Notes: a model not told the origin generated them from the letters alone. A DNA stretch of 64,000 nt from Clostridiales bacterium (GCA_019419995.1 JAHZHZ010000006.1:1-64000); one strand, 5' to 3'; positions 33,384 through 42,074 are shown, numbered from the stretch's first letter. Numbers and translations are program-made.

Positions 33384-34469
33384 TCATTCCAACACTGCAT
33401 CGCAGATCTCGTCGACTTCTGCACAGGTAAGGTCCGCATACATCGGTAGGCAGAGCACACATTGCGACGTATGCAGCGCAATCGGAGTCTGATTCGGATC
33501 GGCGTCGTAGCAATCGAAGTCGTTTGTCGCTGGATAGAAATACTTCCGCGCACGAATGCCCCGCGAGAGCAACCGATCAAAGATCTCATCGCGACTGCGC
33601 TTATATCCGTCGAATACCACAGGGAAGTAAGCGCAGTTGCGCTCGACACCCTCCTGAATTACATTAAGGCGAATCCCCGGAATTCCAGCAAGACGTTCAC
33701 GGTACCGCGCATCGACCGTGAAGCGCTTTGCCAGCTCCCCATCCAGATGGCGCAGGTTGCACAGCCCCATCGCGGCTTGAAATTCGCTCATTTTTCCGTT
33801 TCCGCCGCAGACTTCGACAGATTCAGGGGAGGTAATTCCATAATTTTTCTGCATCTGTAGCGCTTGGGTCAGGTTCTCATCCGTATAGGTGACCGCGCCG
33901 CCCTCAATGGTGTGGAATACTTTTGTAGCGTGGAAGCTGAACATGGACGCATCGCCCATCGAGGCCACGCTCACGCCGTTCAGGCGCTCTCCAAAGGCGT
34001 GGGCCGCATCGTAGATAACCTTGAGCCCGTGCTCGCGAGCAATCTCCCGGATCGAAGCATCGTCACAGATATTGCCGTAAACATGCACCGGCAGAATAGC
34101 GCACGTGTCCTTCGTAATAAGCGCCTCAATCTTGGCCGGATCAATGGTATAAGTGTCCTCCTTGATATCGCAAAAGACGGGCTTCAGCCCGCAGCGGGTA
34201 ATCGCGTGCGTCGTCGAGGCAAACGTGTAGGGTGTAGTGATGACCTCGCCGTGCAGATCAAACGCCCGCAGGATAGCCTCCAACGCGATGTGCCCGTTGG
34301 TGAACAGCGATACGCCCGATACAGAGAGTCTCTCCCTCAGCGCAGCCGACAACGCCTCATGTTTTTCCCCCATATTGGTCAACCATCGGTTGTCCCAGAT
34401 TGACTTGATCTCCGCGCAATACTCCTCAAAAGGAGGCATTGATGAGCGCGTTACATTAATCCTTTCCAT
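33384..34469 (-). CDS. DegT/DnrJ/EryC1-type sugar aminotransferase
   Basis: About 361 residues from ATG 34469, preceded by GAGGGGGAT; the frame extends 14 codons further without a site. PLP enzyme with the internal aldimine Lys in SFHATKVFHTIEGGA, DAAHAFGER (cofactor Asp), GGNGKMSEFQAAMG and a C-terminal CLPMYADLTCAEVDEI. Likely adds a 4-amino group to dTDP-4-keto-6-deoxyglucose, giving TDP-Qui4N or TDP-Fuc4N. Stereochemistry cannot be decided by eye; the WecF-like transferase favours the galacto form. Confidence 0.88.
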   Translation of the reverse strand: MERINVTRSSMPPFEEYCAEIKSIWDNRWLTNMGEKHEALSAALRERLSVSGVSLFTNGHIALEAILRAFDLHGEVITTPYTFASTTHAITRCGLKPVFCDIKEDTYTIDPAKIEALITKDTCAILPVHVYGNICDDASIREIAREHGLKVIYDAAHAFGERLNGVSVASMGDASMFSFHATKVFHTIEGGAVTYTDENLTQALQMQKNYGITSPESVEVCGGNGKMSEFQAAMGLCNLRHLDGELAKRFTVDARYRERLAGIPGIRLNVIQEGVERNCAYFPVVFDGYKRSRDEIFDRLLSRGIRARKYFYPATNDFDCYDADPNQTPIALHTSQCVLCLPMYADLTCAEVDEICDAVLE

Positions 34470-34568
34470 TGGTATATCCCCCTCAAAAAAGAAATGCTGT
34501 TTCGCCATCAATCGACTCGACTGTTCATCGTTTTCTCAACAACGTTTTGTATGGAACAGGGAAATTGT

Positions 34569-35249
34569 TCAGCCCTGTCTCCACGCGTCGCGCACAAGCC
34601 GCATGACTTCAGCATGTATTTCACTTACTCCGCGCATCTTACCGTCGCGGTGGCATTGCACAGTCTTCCAACCCATCTTCCCAGCACAATACTCAGCTGC
34701 TTCGCGGGCATGCCGAAGATAGCCCACGTTTCCTTCGTGAATATCTTTTTTGTTCTCGTCGCCGTGATAGCGAACGTTCATGAGTTTTTGCGTATCCTCA
34801 ACGTCGACCTGCAGATATATCACCAGATCCGGCGCGGGAATTCCAAGCAGATCATACTCAAATGAAGTCAACCAGTCCAGGTATTTATCCCACTTTTCGC
34901 GGGGTAACTTACAGCACTGGTGAATCGCGTTGGATGTGGTATAACGATCGGCAACAATGATCCCACCCTCACGATAGAATCCTCTCCAATCCTGCTTCCA
35001 ACTGGCATAGCGATCGACCGCAAAGAAAGTAGAAGCCGCGTAAGCATTCACATCCTCCGGATCCTTGCCAAACTCGCCCGCCAGATACATTTTTACCAAC
35101 GCACTGGAATCACTGTCATAATTCGGAAACGATACCATGCGAACATGCTCTCCCGCCTCCTGAAGCGCCTGTGTCAACAGGCTGGCCTGCGTATTCTTAC
35201 CGCTTCCGTCAAGACCTTCTATGATGATCAGTCCCATTTTTGAATACAT
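34569..35249 (-). CDS. dTMP kinase-like protein
   Basis: About 226 residues from the ATG at 35249 behind GGATGGAG. P-loop IEGLDGSGKNTQASLL (Asn in place of the more usual Thr), PNYDSDSSALVKMYL, VDRYASWKQDW and ADRYTTSNAIHQ. Phosphorylates dTMP to dTDP. It is the first enzyme gene after the antiterminator and its leader, directly upstream of the TDP-sugar genes, so it may boost dTTP supply for RfbA. Whether it is the only Tmk of the organism cannot be seen here. Confidence 0.82.
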   Translation of the reverse strand: MYSKMGLIIIEGLDGSGKNTQASLLTQALQEAGEHVRMVSFPNYDSDSSALVKMYLAGEFGKDPEDVNAYAASTFFAVDRYASWKQDWRGFYREGGIIVADRYTTSNAIHQCCKLPREKWDKYLDWLTSFEYDLLGIPAPDLVIYLQVDVEDTQKLMNVRYHGDENKKDIHEGNVGYLRHAREAAEYCAGKMGWKTVQCHRDGKMRGVSEIHAEVMRLVRDAWRQG

Positions 35250-35740
35250 CACTCCATCCTCAGGAATTCTATTCATCTTCTCTAACCAGTTGGCTCACTT
35301 CAAACAGTATTTAAAAGCCTTATCCCAGCTCAAGACGTTTACAGTTCGTAGCATGGCAGTGAGAATGCCTCGAACCTCCGGCTCTACACGTATGTCAGAA
35401 AACACAAAAGCACCCTATTTGATGTCCAAACGCCTTGCGCATAAGCGAGCATGTTCAAGCCCTCCAATTCCTATGCCGTTCCAGAGTATCTGGCCACTCC
35501 TAGCATAGTTTAAAGGCAATAAAAGACTTCCCCGAGCCGGTAGGATGAACCACTGTTGCCCTTCCGGTACGAGAAAGTAAATCTACTCTTGTCTTGTATG
35601 CAATTTGATTATGTCTATACAGTTCAATCAAGTGCTTATTTACCTCTTTGCCCTGCATTCGATTTAAAACACACCTACCTGTCCGCTATACTGGACAGAC
35701 ACTTGTTTAAATCCTGCAACCAAAATCCACAGCGCGACTA
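35250..35740 (-). other. Long untranslated region between antiterminator and cluster
   Basis: About 490 bases with no credible gene on either strand, between the NusG/LoaP-like gene and the dTMP kinase gene. Short matching arms (TACCGG twice near 35540-35575 and GGAGGG/CCTCC pairs near 35460) could form RNA hairpins, but no single strong terminator is visible. For LoaP-type factors an RNA hairpin in the target leader is known to be needed; this is the natural place to look. I see no consensus promoter within it. Confidence 0.4.
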
Positions 35741-36274
35741 TTATTGAAAATCATCCGACGCTGCATCTCGTTTATCCACAATCACATATGTCATCCAAAT
35801 CTGTCGAAGCATGCCTGCGCCATCCAGCGAAACCAGAAATCTCCTTTTTCGACGATCCATCCGTACAATGGTGCCATGCAATTGCTTGAATATCCCATCC
35901 GTAATTTCGATCCAGTCGCCAATCTGAACGGCCTTCATTGGGTTAATCCAGCCGTCATTGCGCCATATCCAGTCAGCAAATTCCTGATCCCGTTCAGTCA
36001 GTTCTTCATGTCCTGCATCATAGCTCAAAACACGTATCACATAATTGATTGCCTCTAATTCATGCGCCAGTACTTGCTTTTCCTCTGAATATACAAAGAC
36101 ATAGCCTGGAAGGAGCGGTTTTGAAATTTCGGTCCATTGGCCATTGGTGCGCACCAAAGCCGATCTCTTTGGGAAAATGGCACGTCCCCATCCGTTTTTG
36201 TGTACGGTATATGCAACATTTTCCTCTTTTCCCGTAACACAAAACAAACACCGTACAGTGTGATATCCCCTCAT
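35741..36274 (-). CDS. NusG-family processive antiterminator, LoaP-like
   Basis: About 177 residues from ATG 36274 (AGGAG six bases upstream). N-terminal NGN domain: YHTVRCLFCVTGKEENVAY, AIFPKRSALVRTNGQW and KPLLPGYVFVYSE; C-terminal KOW domain: MKAVQIGDWIEITDGIFK, QLHGTIVRMDRRKRRFLVSL. Such NusG paralogues ride with RNA polymerase and allow read-through of terminators in long polysaccharide or polyketide operons (UpxY, RfaH, LoaP). Heading a 23-kb leftward operon, it most probably controls that transcript. Confidence 0.88.
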   Translation of the reverse strand: MRGYHTVRCLFCVTGKEENVAYTVHKNGWGRAIFPKRSALVRTNGQWTEISKPLLPGYVFVYSEEKQVLAHELEAINYVIRVLSYDAGHEELTERDQEFADWIWRNDGWINPMKAVQIGDWIEITDGIFKQLHGTIVRMDRRKRRFLVSLDGAGMLRQIWMTYVIVDKRDAASDDFQ

Positions 36275-36600
36275 GTCGGCTCCTCGATTTCTCCTACCAT
36301 TAAAGGGTATAGCTCCGCCCACCGCCCTATTGCGCGGCATTTATCTTTATATATGTCAAGCGCTTTTCATCGCTACGCAATCCACAGTAACCGATGTTTC
36401 AACGCCTTCATTGTTTACACCCAGAAAGACCCAAGAATGCATGATCCTGCGTTTTTAAACGTCAAAAGGCCTAAGCCAGAATCAAAAGCCTTCTATAATT
36501 ATTAAAACGCACATCAGTTTACATCCTTAAAATGGTGAAATGTATAATACTATGCTTGCTAAGCCACAAAACTACCAATTTGCGGCTGACAAACATAAGG

Positions 36601-36623
36601 TAGATTTTTATGACAAAAATCTA
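36601..36623 (-). other. Hairpin at the 5' end of the cluster leader
   Basis: 9-bp stem (TAGATTTTT at 36601-36609 with 36615-36623) and 5-base loop, about 10 bases downstream of the predicted start site of the leftward transcript. It may stabilise the mRNA 5' end or be part of the antitermination signal. Between here and 36274 a second long-range pairing (AAAACGCA near 36503-36511 with TGCGTTTTTAA near 36450) is possible; no gene is visible in that leader. Confidence 0.5.
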
Positions 36624-36638
36624 TCTATACCAACTGCT

Positions 36639-36667
36639 ATTATAGCCCCCACATTTTATAATGTCAA
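36639..36667 (-). promoter_or_regulatory. Consensus sigma-A promoter of the glycan/acyl operon
   Basis: On the leftward strand TTGACA (36667-36662), 17-base spacer, TATAAT (36644-36639): a perfect match to the housekeeping consensus with ideal spacing. It lies about 360 bases upstream of the antiterminator gene, leaving a long 5' leader. It is the best promoter seen for the 36274-13514 gene set. Confidence 0.88.
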
Positions 36668-36883
36668 TAAAATTACCGGTTATTAACTGTTATTTCCCAA
36701 AAACTAAAGAAAGAGAAAGAAGGATGTAAAAATAACAGATGACCAGTTAAACGCAAACGAAAAAATAAGCCCTCAAGGCGGCCGCCAGGCTCGACCCCAA
36801 ATAATATAGAAGGAATTGTAAGAATAGCAAGACGTGGATAAAACATCTATAAAAGGCAAGACGACCGATGCGAGGGGAACTAT

Positions 36884-37108
36884 GTGATCGAAAAAAATGA
36901 CAGTAAAACTCGCTTTCCTATGTGTGTGCAAGACAATTTGCCGATATTGGAAGTTTTTGCATCTATGGTTAATGCCAGATGTGGCTGTGCAAAAAAATTA
37001 CGATATTTTCTTCGCTCCGAAACTGTGCTGCGGATCATGCAGGAATATATCAAGTCCACAAGAACAAAAGCGGTTAATTTCTTTTCCTCCCCCAAACAGA
37101 ATGATTGA
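36884..37108 (+). CDS. Possible small protein, unidentified
   Basis: 74 codons from a GTG behind GAGGGG. The peptide (NLPILEVFASMVNARCGCAK, LRYFLRSETVLRIMQEYIKS) has no signal peptide or known motif. A-rich surroundings and lack of relatives that I recognise keep this tentative. Nothing else can be supported between 36668 and 37216. Confidence 0.28.
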   Translation: MIEKNDSKTRFPMCVQDNLPILEVFASMVNARCGCAKKLRYFLRSETVLRIMQEYIKSTRTKAVNFFSSPKQND

Positions 37109-37216
37109 CCAAAATTTCCACTTCTACAGCCATGAACGCATCCAACCAAAGACTCAATAATTCCTTCCAGAGTGTTTCTTATACTGTCCGTACAAGTTTC
37201 GGCTGTTCACTAATCT

Positions 37217-37250
37217 AAAACCCTGCCGGCTTGGTTAAACCGACAGGGCT
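37217..37250 (-). terminator. Rho-independent terminator
   Basis: Stem CCCTGTCGG/CCGGCAGGG with one mismatch (37221-37229 with 37240-37248) followed on the leftward strand by TTTTAG. It terminates the secreted-protein gene that ends at 37277. Confidence 0.75.
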
Positions 37251-37276
37251 CTCCTTTGCATGTAAGATCAAAAGGC

Positions 37277-38350
37277 CTACACTTCCAAACTTGTGCCGTC
37301 ATATGCACTGTACTCACCCATGGTCGCATCCATAAACAGGCTGCCCAGCGGTACCTGCGTATCTCCGCTCATGCACCAATAGGGTGCATAGCGAATTCCT
37401 TCAGCCTCTTCCGCCACCGGAAGATACTGAAGTTCAACCATCGAAATCTTACCGCCATCATAGAATAGCCCTTCTCCGGTCTGCGCGGTCGCAACTGCCA
37501 AATTGAGTTGTATCTTCCTGACACTCTCCTCAACGGGAGTAATTTGGGACAAGCTGCATTTCATTTCCAGCAGTCCCTCTTCATCGTAGATAAGCACCAT
37601 TTCCTGACCCGGAATAATGTGAGACGCACCGGAAAGGCTCATATCGTGGTTTGCCAGGGGAATGCCATCGTAGCTCAAAGCAAAATTATAGCATTCCAGC
37701 AGGCGACTTTCCTTATTGCGCGTGAGCAAATACTGATCTGCACCGATCAATACGGGCATCAGATCTGACGAAAGCGCGGCCATATAGTCGCTTGCCTGGC
37801 GCATCACATCATCGGGCTCCACATATTTAGGATCTGTGCAAGGATTTTCCTCACGCTCTTTGGCTGTAAAGCAAAATTTCACCGCACCGCCCTTGTTGGA
37901 AAACATATCTACAGACGACCAATCAGCCTCCCGAAGATACCGAAAAACACCGGACTGTGCATCATAGCTACAACTTTGGCCCTCATACATGAAGGCTTCA
38001 ACTGTACCCGTGATATTCGTTTCCATTTCTTCCCCGTCAATATCCGGCCAACAGGCTTTTGCTAGCTCGCCCGCATCTGCCGTCATAGGCGCAATATGGA
38101 ATTCACCCGCTTCTTTCGCGCCAAAGGAATACACTCGCGCATTAAACTCAACCTTGCTGTTGGCTTGCGCTGGAGGCAACTCCAGCACTTCATAATCTGG
38201 GATGGGTACCTCAATCCAGGAGACAAGTTTCGGCAGGTCGAAAAAATTATAATCCATCACATCCCCATTCTCCTCAACCGCAAGAGCTGCCCCAGTAAAG
38301 GCCCCCACACAGAGGGAAAACATAGTCAACAGACATAAAAATTTCTTCAT
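37277..38350 (-). CDS. Secreted protein, DUF6034-like
   Basis: 357 residues with a clear signal peptide (MKKFLCLLTMFSLCVGAF, cleavage near ALA-VEE). Mature part starts with VEFNARVYSFGAKEAGEFHI and ends with ISMVELQYLPVAEEAEGIRY and LGSLFMDATMGEYSAYDG. This architecture parallels the protein at 3469-4593. Proteins of this plan are abundant in Christensenellales-type gut Clostridia, with unknown role. It is monocistronic, with AGGAGG upstream and a terminator downstream. Confidence 0.7.
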   Translation of the reverse strand: MKKFLCLLTMFSLCVGAFTGAALAVEENGDVMDYNFFDLPKLVSWIEVPIPDYEVLELPPAQANSKVEFNARVYSFGAKEAGEFHIAPMTADAGELAKACWPDIDGEEMETNITGTVEAFMYEGQSCSYDAQSGVFRYLREADWSSVDMFSNKGGAVKFCFTAKEREENPCTDPKYVEPDDVMRQASDYMAALSSDLMPVLIGADQYLLTRNKESRLLECYNFALSYDGIPLANHDMSLSGASHIIPGQEMVLIYDEEGLLEMKCSLSQITPVEESVRKIQLNLAVATAQTGEGLFYDGGKISMVELQYLPVAEEAEGIRYAPYWCMSGDTQVPLGSLFMDATMGEYSAYDGTSLEV

Positions 38351-38460
38351 TAATCTGTTCTCCTCCTCTCCAATATTTCAACCCAGATCTCAGAAATCTC
38401 CTTCACTATTGCACAATTCAACGATACGATAAATTCCAAAACTGTCAACATCCTCTCCCC

Positions 38461-38595
38461 TCAATCAGCTTGGGCTCTCATCGCCCGTTGCCTTAGCTTC
38501 GGTGCTTCCCATGACTGAATCCCCATGAAAGCGCCGGTATCCAGGGTCACCCCCCTTATTTCATCCCCCACTGCCATCGGCACGAGATAGACAAA
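38461..38595 (-). pseudogene. Coding remnant, unidentified
   Basis: Leftward frame of 45 codons reading VYLVPMAVGDEIRGVTLDTG then AFMGIQSWEAPKLRQRAMRA and a stop at 38461. Upstream the frame is closed by TAA at 38596. The peptide looks like the C-terminus of a real protein, so this is probably debris of a deleted gene. The rest of 38351-38723 holds nothing I can support. Confidence 0.35.
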
Positions 38596-38723
38596 TTATC
38601 CCCTGCCGCCCTGACATTGGCCCATCATTCCTACAACTCAATCAGCAGCCGCCAGAACACCCAAATTGCAGGCCCTGGAGTATCATAAGTGCCCATTTTC
38701 AGCCCTTTCCAAATCTCCAACCC

Positions 38724-39793
38724 TCAGAAAGAACTGTACTGAACGCCGTCCGGACCCCACACCCAAGTATGATCCGCAGGAACCTGATCTATGGGCAAGT
38801 TGAAATAATCATATCTTACCCCCGGATCCAGATCATCCCATGTCACGTCAACCATGCGCCACTGACCATCCACCCGCACCCAGTTCCACATGTGATTGCC
38901 ACGCCAGTCTGAGTTTTCCTCACCACTGGGAACCAGGCCCGTCTGAAGCCGCACCTCCAGACCACACATCCCACCAAGGAGAAAGAATGTATCCGCATAT
39001 CCGTCACACACGCACATTCCCTCTAGCAGCGCTCCCAGGCAGGTGTGCCGGATATTTCCATCCACCACACCATCGGTATCATATTCTACCCGGTCACTGA
39101 TCAGATCGTGGATCTGGCGCATCACGTCCTGCGCGCTTCCCGGAGAAATCTCCCCAGCCCACGCCGGCGCTACCTCCAACGCTTGCACCTCTTCTTGAGA
39201 AAGAGACGAAGAATCACCCGTCTTCCAAGCATGCAACAGGGTATAGCTGGGATACCGTTGTTCCGACCTGACACACAAAACAGGCAGGGCGCCAATGGTA
39301 CAACTCCGCCCATTCATGATACCGCAGTTTTCACTGCACATCCATTGCGTTTCCATCCACAAATCGCCGGAAATCTGCGCAAACAAGTCCTCACTGCATT
39401 GAATATAGATAAGCTCCCGACACTCCGACACCCCCTGATGCACGGCCTCAATCAGGCCCAAAAATCCTTGGCATACAAGGCGCTGTCATCAAAAACGCTG
39501 TTTTTGTACTCCACCTTAGTACTCACCGCACCGTAATGCGCTTCCACCAGCCCAGCCTAAAGTTCCAATTGAGTCATTATCGCAAAATCGTTTGCAAAAA
39601 GCTCTTCCTTGAGTTCTTCACTGACCCAGATTTCAAAAGAGGTATACTTACCCTGTGCACTGGCAGCTTTGGCAGCCAACAACGCATCCAGATGCTCCTC
39701 AGGCTTGGTACACGCATTTTCCTGTGCCAAAGCAGGCGTCAGCAGTGCCATAATTAACACCAAAATCAGCAACCCCAGAATACGGCACCTCAA
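38724..39793 (-). pseudogene. Secreted transglutaminase-like protein, broken
   Basis: The gene opens at 39793 with a signal peptide (ILGLLILVLIMALLTPALA), is stopped by TAG at 39557-39559, yet coding-like sequence continues in frame (AGLVEAHYGAVSTKVEYKNS, VFDDSALYAKDF) until a frameshift near 39465, after which GLIEAVHQGVSECRELIYIQ leads to a transglutaminase core: Cys in EGMCVCDGYADTF, His in GNHMWNWV and Asp in MVDVTWDDLDPG. All three catalytic residues persist, so inactivation looks recent. The intact protein would be an extracytoplasmic transglutaminase/protease-like enzyme of unknown target. Confidence 0.78.
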
Positions 39794-39841
39794 CCTTATC
39801 TCCCCCAGTTGTTCAGTATAAAATTTTCATTATTTCCCACA

Positions 39842-40287
39842 TTAGAGGCACACCGCCTTCCCTGCCAGACCTATCAGGATGATGGCTGCAATCACTACAC
39901 TGACCCCAGCCATTTAACCCATACCCGTGCCTAAAATGCCCAGCAGAACGAGGCAAATAGCAATCGCTTTCACCAAAACCTGTTCCGTTGCATATACCCT
40001 GGGAGGCAATCCTTCTGCATTCCTTGTCGGAACCATCCCCGTTGGACGCGACTTCTTTTTTAATAAACGCTGCAAGGCTTCCGCCTCTGCTTCGCGGTAG
40101 TTTGCACCCAGCACCTGACCAGGGCAATGCTCCAGCTCCATTGCTGCGCCCGCAGATACAACATAAACTTGCCATCCTCTATCTTATATCCTATAATTTG
40201 CGGATAATTCGCAGATGAGGCAGACCCATAAATCGCACACTTCACGTTATTTGTCTTCCAGTGGTTGCTTTTAAATTTCCCAAACAA
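39842..40287 (-). pseudogene. Small membrane protein, broken
   Basis: Reads MFGKFKSNHWKTNNVKCAIY to GKFMLYLRA in one frame, then shifts near 40140 to MELEHCPGQVLGANYREAEA, LLKKKSRPTGMV and a hydrophobic LVKAIAICLVLLGILGTGMG; a TAA at 39914 interrupts before a second hydrophobic segment (MAGVSVVIAAIILIGLAGKA). One frameshift and one nonsense change make it non-functional as written. Family not recognised. Confidence 0.55.
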
Positions 40288-40495
40288 CTCAAAGACATCT
40301 TTACCATTTACAAATTGATTTGGTCTATAGTTATTATATCCTTACAAAAAATTAATGTCAATATTACGCTTTGTTGGAAAAAATCATTTTATACTTCACA
40401 ATTTAATTTGTATTTAATTTATATAGGATAAAATACATTCGGAGGAGTTGTCCCTGATAAAAAGCAGAGTTCATAGATTTTCCTAGTATAAACGG

Positions 40496-40565
40496 AATGA
40501 AGCAAATGATACATGTAGATCGATTTCTACGATGACAAATATCATGTACCGTTTTCCGCTTCATT
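40496..40565 (+). other. Nested inverted repeats upstream of the paaK-like gene
   Basis: Outer arms AATGAAGC (40496-40503) and GCTTCATT (40558-40565), middle arms ATGATA and TATCAT, inner arms GTAGA and TCTAC around TCGATT. The set could form a cruciform or structured leader RNA, or be a tiny MITE. Elsewhere in 40288-40726 I see AT-rich sequence, a GGAGGAG without a lasting frame, and no gene. Confidence 0.4.
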
Positions 40566-40726
40566 TACATAGATATAAATTTTATGGATTCTGAATTATT
40601 ATTCAGGAGGGGCTTTTGTTTTCTTCTTAAAATTATTCTATATACTAAAAGACACTTCCGGTCGTCCTCATTTCTACCCGCGCTCTTTTGAAAGTTTTAT
40701 CAATAGCCAGGGAATAGCGGACAATA

Positions 40727-42019
40727 TTGAGCAAACGGACGGAGCACAAACTTTTTCAAAAATCTGATGTTGTTGAGGAGATGGCCACCATGACCCCGGA
40801 AACCTTGGAAAGAATTAAAGCTTTGCTCAAACAGTTAATGAACCGGAAGGATAGTTTCTACGCACAAAAATTTGCAGGAATCAATGTTGATGCTCTGCAT
40901 GGACTTGAGGATTTTCAAAACTTACCCTTTACAGAAAAAAGTGATTTGCGCAACGCCTATCCCCTTGGATTATGTGCGGTAGATCCGTCTCAGATCATTC
41001 GCGTTCACTCCACTTCCGGTACAACCGGCACCCCGGTCATCATTCCTTACACTCGAAAAGACGTGGCAGACTGGGCGGAAATGTTTAAGCGCTGCTACCA
41101 AATCGCAGGAATTACTTGTGAAGACCGCCTTCAGATCACCCCTGGCTATGGGCTCTGGAGTGCGGGCATCGGCTTTCAGGCTGGTGCAGAACTATTGGGG
41201 GCCATGGTCATCCCCATGGGACCGGGCAACACCGAAAAACAATTGCGGTTTATGGAGGATATGAATGTCACGGTTCTCTGCGCCACCTCCTCCTACGCCT
41301 TGTTGCTCACCGAAGAAATTGCCCGCCGAGATATGCGAAATCGCCTGAGTTTAAAAAAAGGAGTGATCGGTTCTGAGCGATGGGGAGATAAAATGCGCCA
41401 GCGTATTTCCTCAGAATTGGGCATCGCTCTCTACGACATCTATGGACTTACCGAGGTTTACGGCCCCGGCATTGCCATCAGCTGTGACGCTGCGGCAGGT
41501 ATGCATTATTTTGATGACTATCTCTACTTCGAAATTATTGATCCTAAGACCGGTAAAACGTTGCCCGACGGAGAATTAGGCGAGCTGGTGATTACCACTC
41601 TAAAAAAAGAGGGGGCACCCTTGATTCGCTATCGAACCCACGACCTAACACGCATACTCCCAGGTCCCTGCAAATGCGGCTGCCCATATCCTCGCATCGA
41701 CCGGATTCTGGGGCGCACTGACGAAATGGTAAAGGTAAAGGGCGTCAACATTTTCCCGGGACAGATTGATGATCTGCTCAAAGAAATTGAGGGCGTAAGC
41801 AGCGAGTATCAGGTCTTCATCGACCATGTAGAGGGAAAGGATATATTGACCCTGAAATTTGAAACAGAAGCCCTCCTACAGGATCGTCCAACAATGGAGC
41901 GCCGGGTCGCCTCCCACTTTAAATCCCGCATTGGCATCGCCATCCGGCCTCAGGCTGTAAGTCTGGGTGAACTGCCCCGGAGCGAGAAGAAATCAGTGCG
42001 CATGTTCGATAATAGATAA
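40727..42019 (+). CDS. Phenylacetate-CoA ligase-type acyl-adenylating enzyme
   Basis: 430 residues of the PaaK family: IIRVHSTSGTTGTPVIIPYT (ATP binding), LQITPGYGLWSAGIGFQAGA, LYDIYGLTEVYGPGIAISC, PLIRYRTHDLTRIL and the C-terminal RILGRTDEMVKVKGVNIFPG, with PRSEKKSVRM carrying the likely catalytic Lys. Forms an aryl-CoA from an aromatic acid in amino-acid fermentation. The TTG start gives the family's normal N-terminus but has no good site; ATGs 18 and 21 codons later follow GAGGAG. Stands alone with its own terminator; indolepyruvate oxidoreductase genes, its common partners, are not in the window. Confidence 0.88.
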   Translation: MSKRTEHKLFQKSDVVEEMATMTPETLERIKALLKQLMNRKDSFYAQKFAGINVDALHGLEDFQNLPFTEKSDLRNAYPLGLCAVDPSQIIRVHSTSGTTGTPVIIPYTRKDVADWAEMFKRCYQIAGITCEDRLQITPGYGLWSAGIGFQAGAELLGAMVIPMGPGNTEKQLRFMEDMNVTVLCATSSYALLLTEEIARRDMRNRLSLKKGVIGSERWGDKMRQRISSELGIALYDIYGLTEVYGPGIAISCDAAAGMHYFDDYLYFEIIDPKTGKTLPDGELGELVITTLKKEGAPLIRYRTHDLTRILPGPCKCGCPYPRIDRILGRTDEMVKVKGVNIFPGQIDDLLKEIEGVSSEYQVFIDHVEGKDILTLKFETEALLQDRPTMERRVASHFKSRIGIAIRPQAVSLGELPRSEKKSVRMFDNR

Positions 42020-42040
42020 AACAATTCATCTTCCCTTTTT

Positions 42041-42074
42041 TCCGCTACTTCCCATAGAAGTAGCGGATTTTTTG
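42041..42074 (+). terminator. Rho-independent terminator
   Basis: 10-bp perfect stem TCCGCTACTT/AAGTAGCGGA, 7-base loop, then TTTTTTTG, 21 bases after the paaK-like stop. Confidence 0.9.

Noticed and set aside
38351..38460. A riboswitch between the secreted-protein gene and the transglutaminase relic.
   Set aside because: No recognisable aptamer core or terminator; the sequence looks like gene debris.
1438..39793. In-frame TAG codons in the integrase (two) and transglutaminase (one) suggested TAG recoding.
   Set aside because: TAG is used as a normal stop by intact genes here (for example the ABC permease ending at 5395 and the 163-residue protein ending at 1204), and the same loci also carry frameshifts, so they are ordinary pseudogenes.
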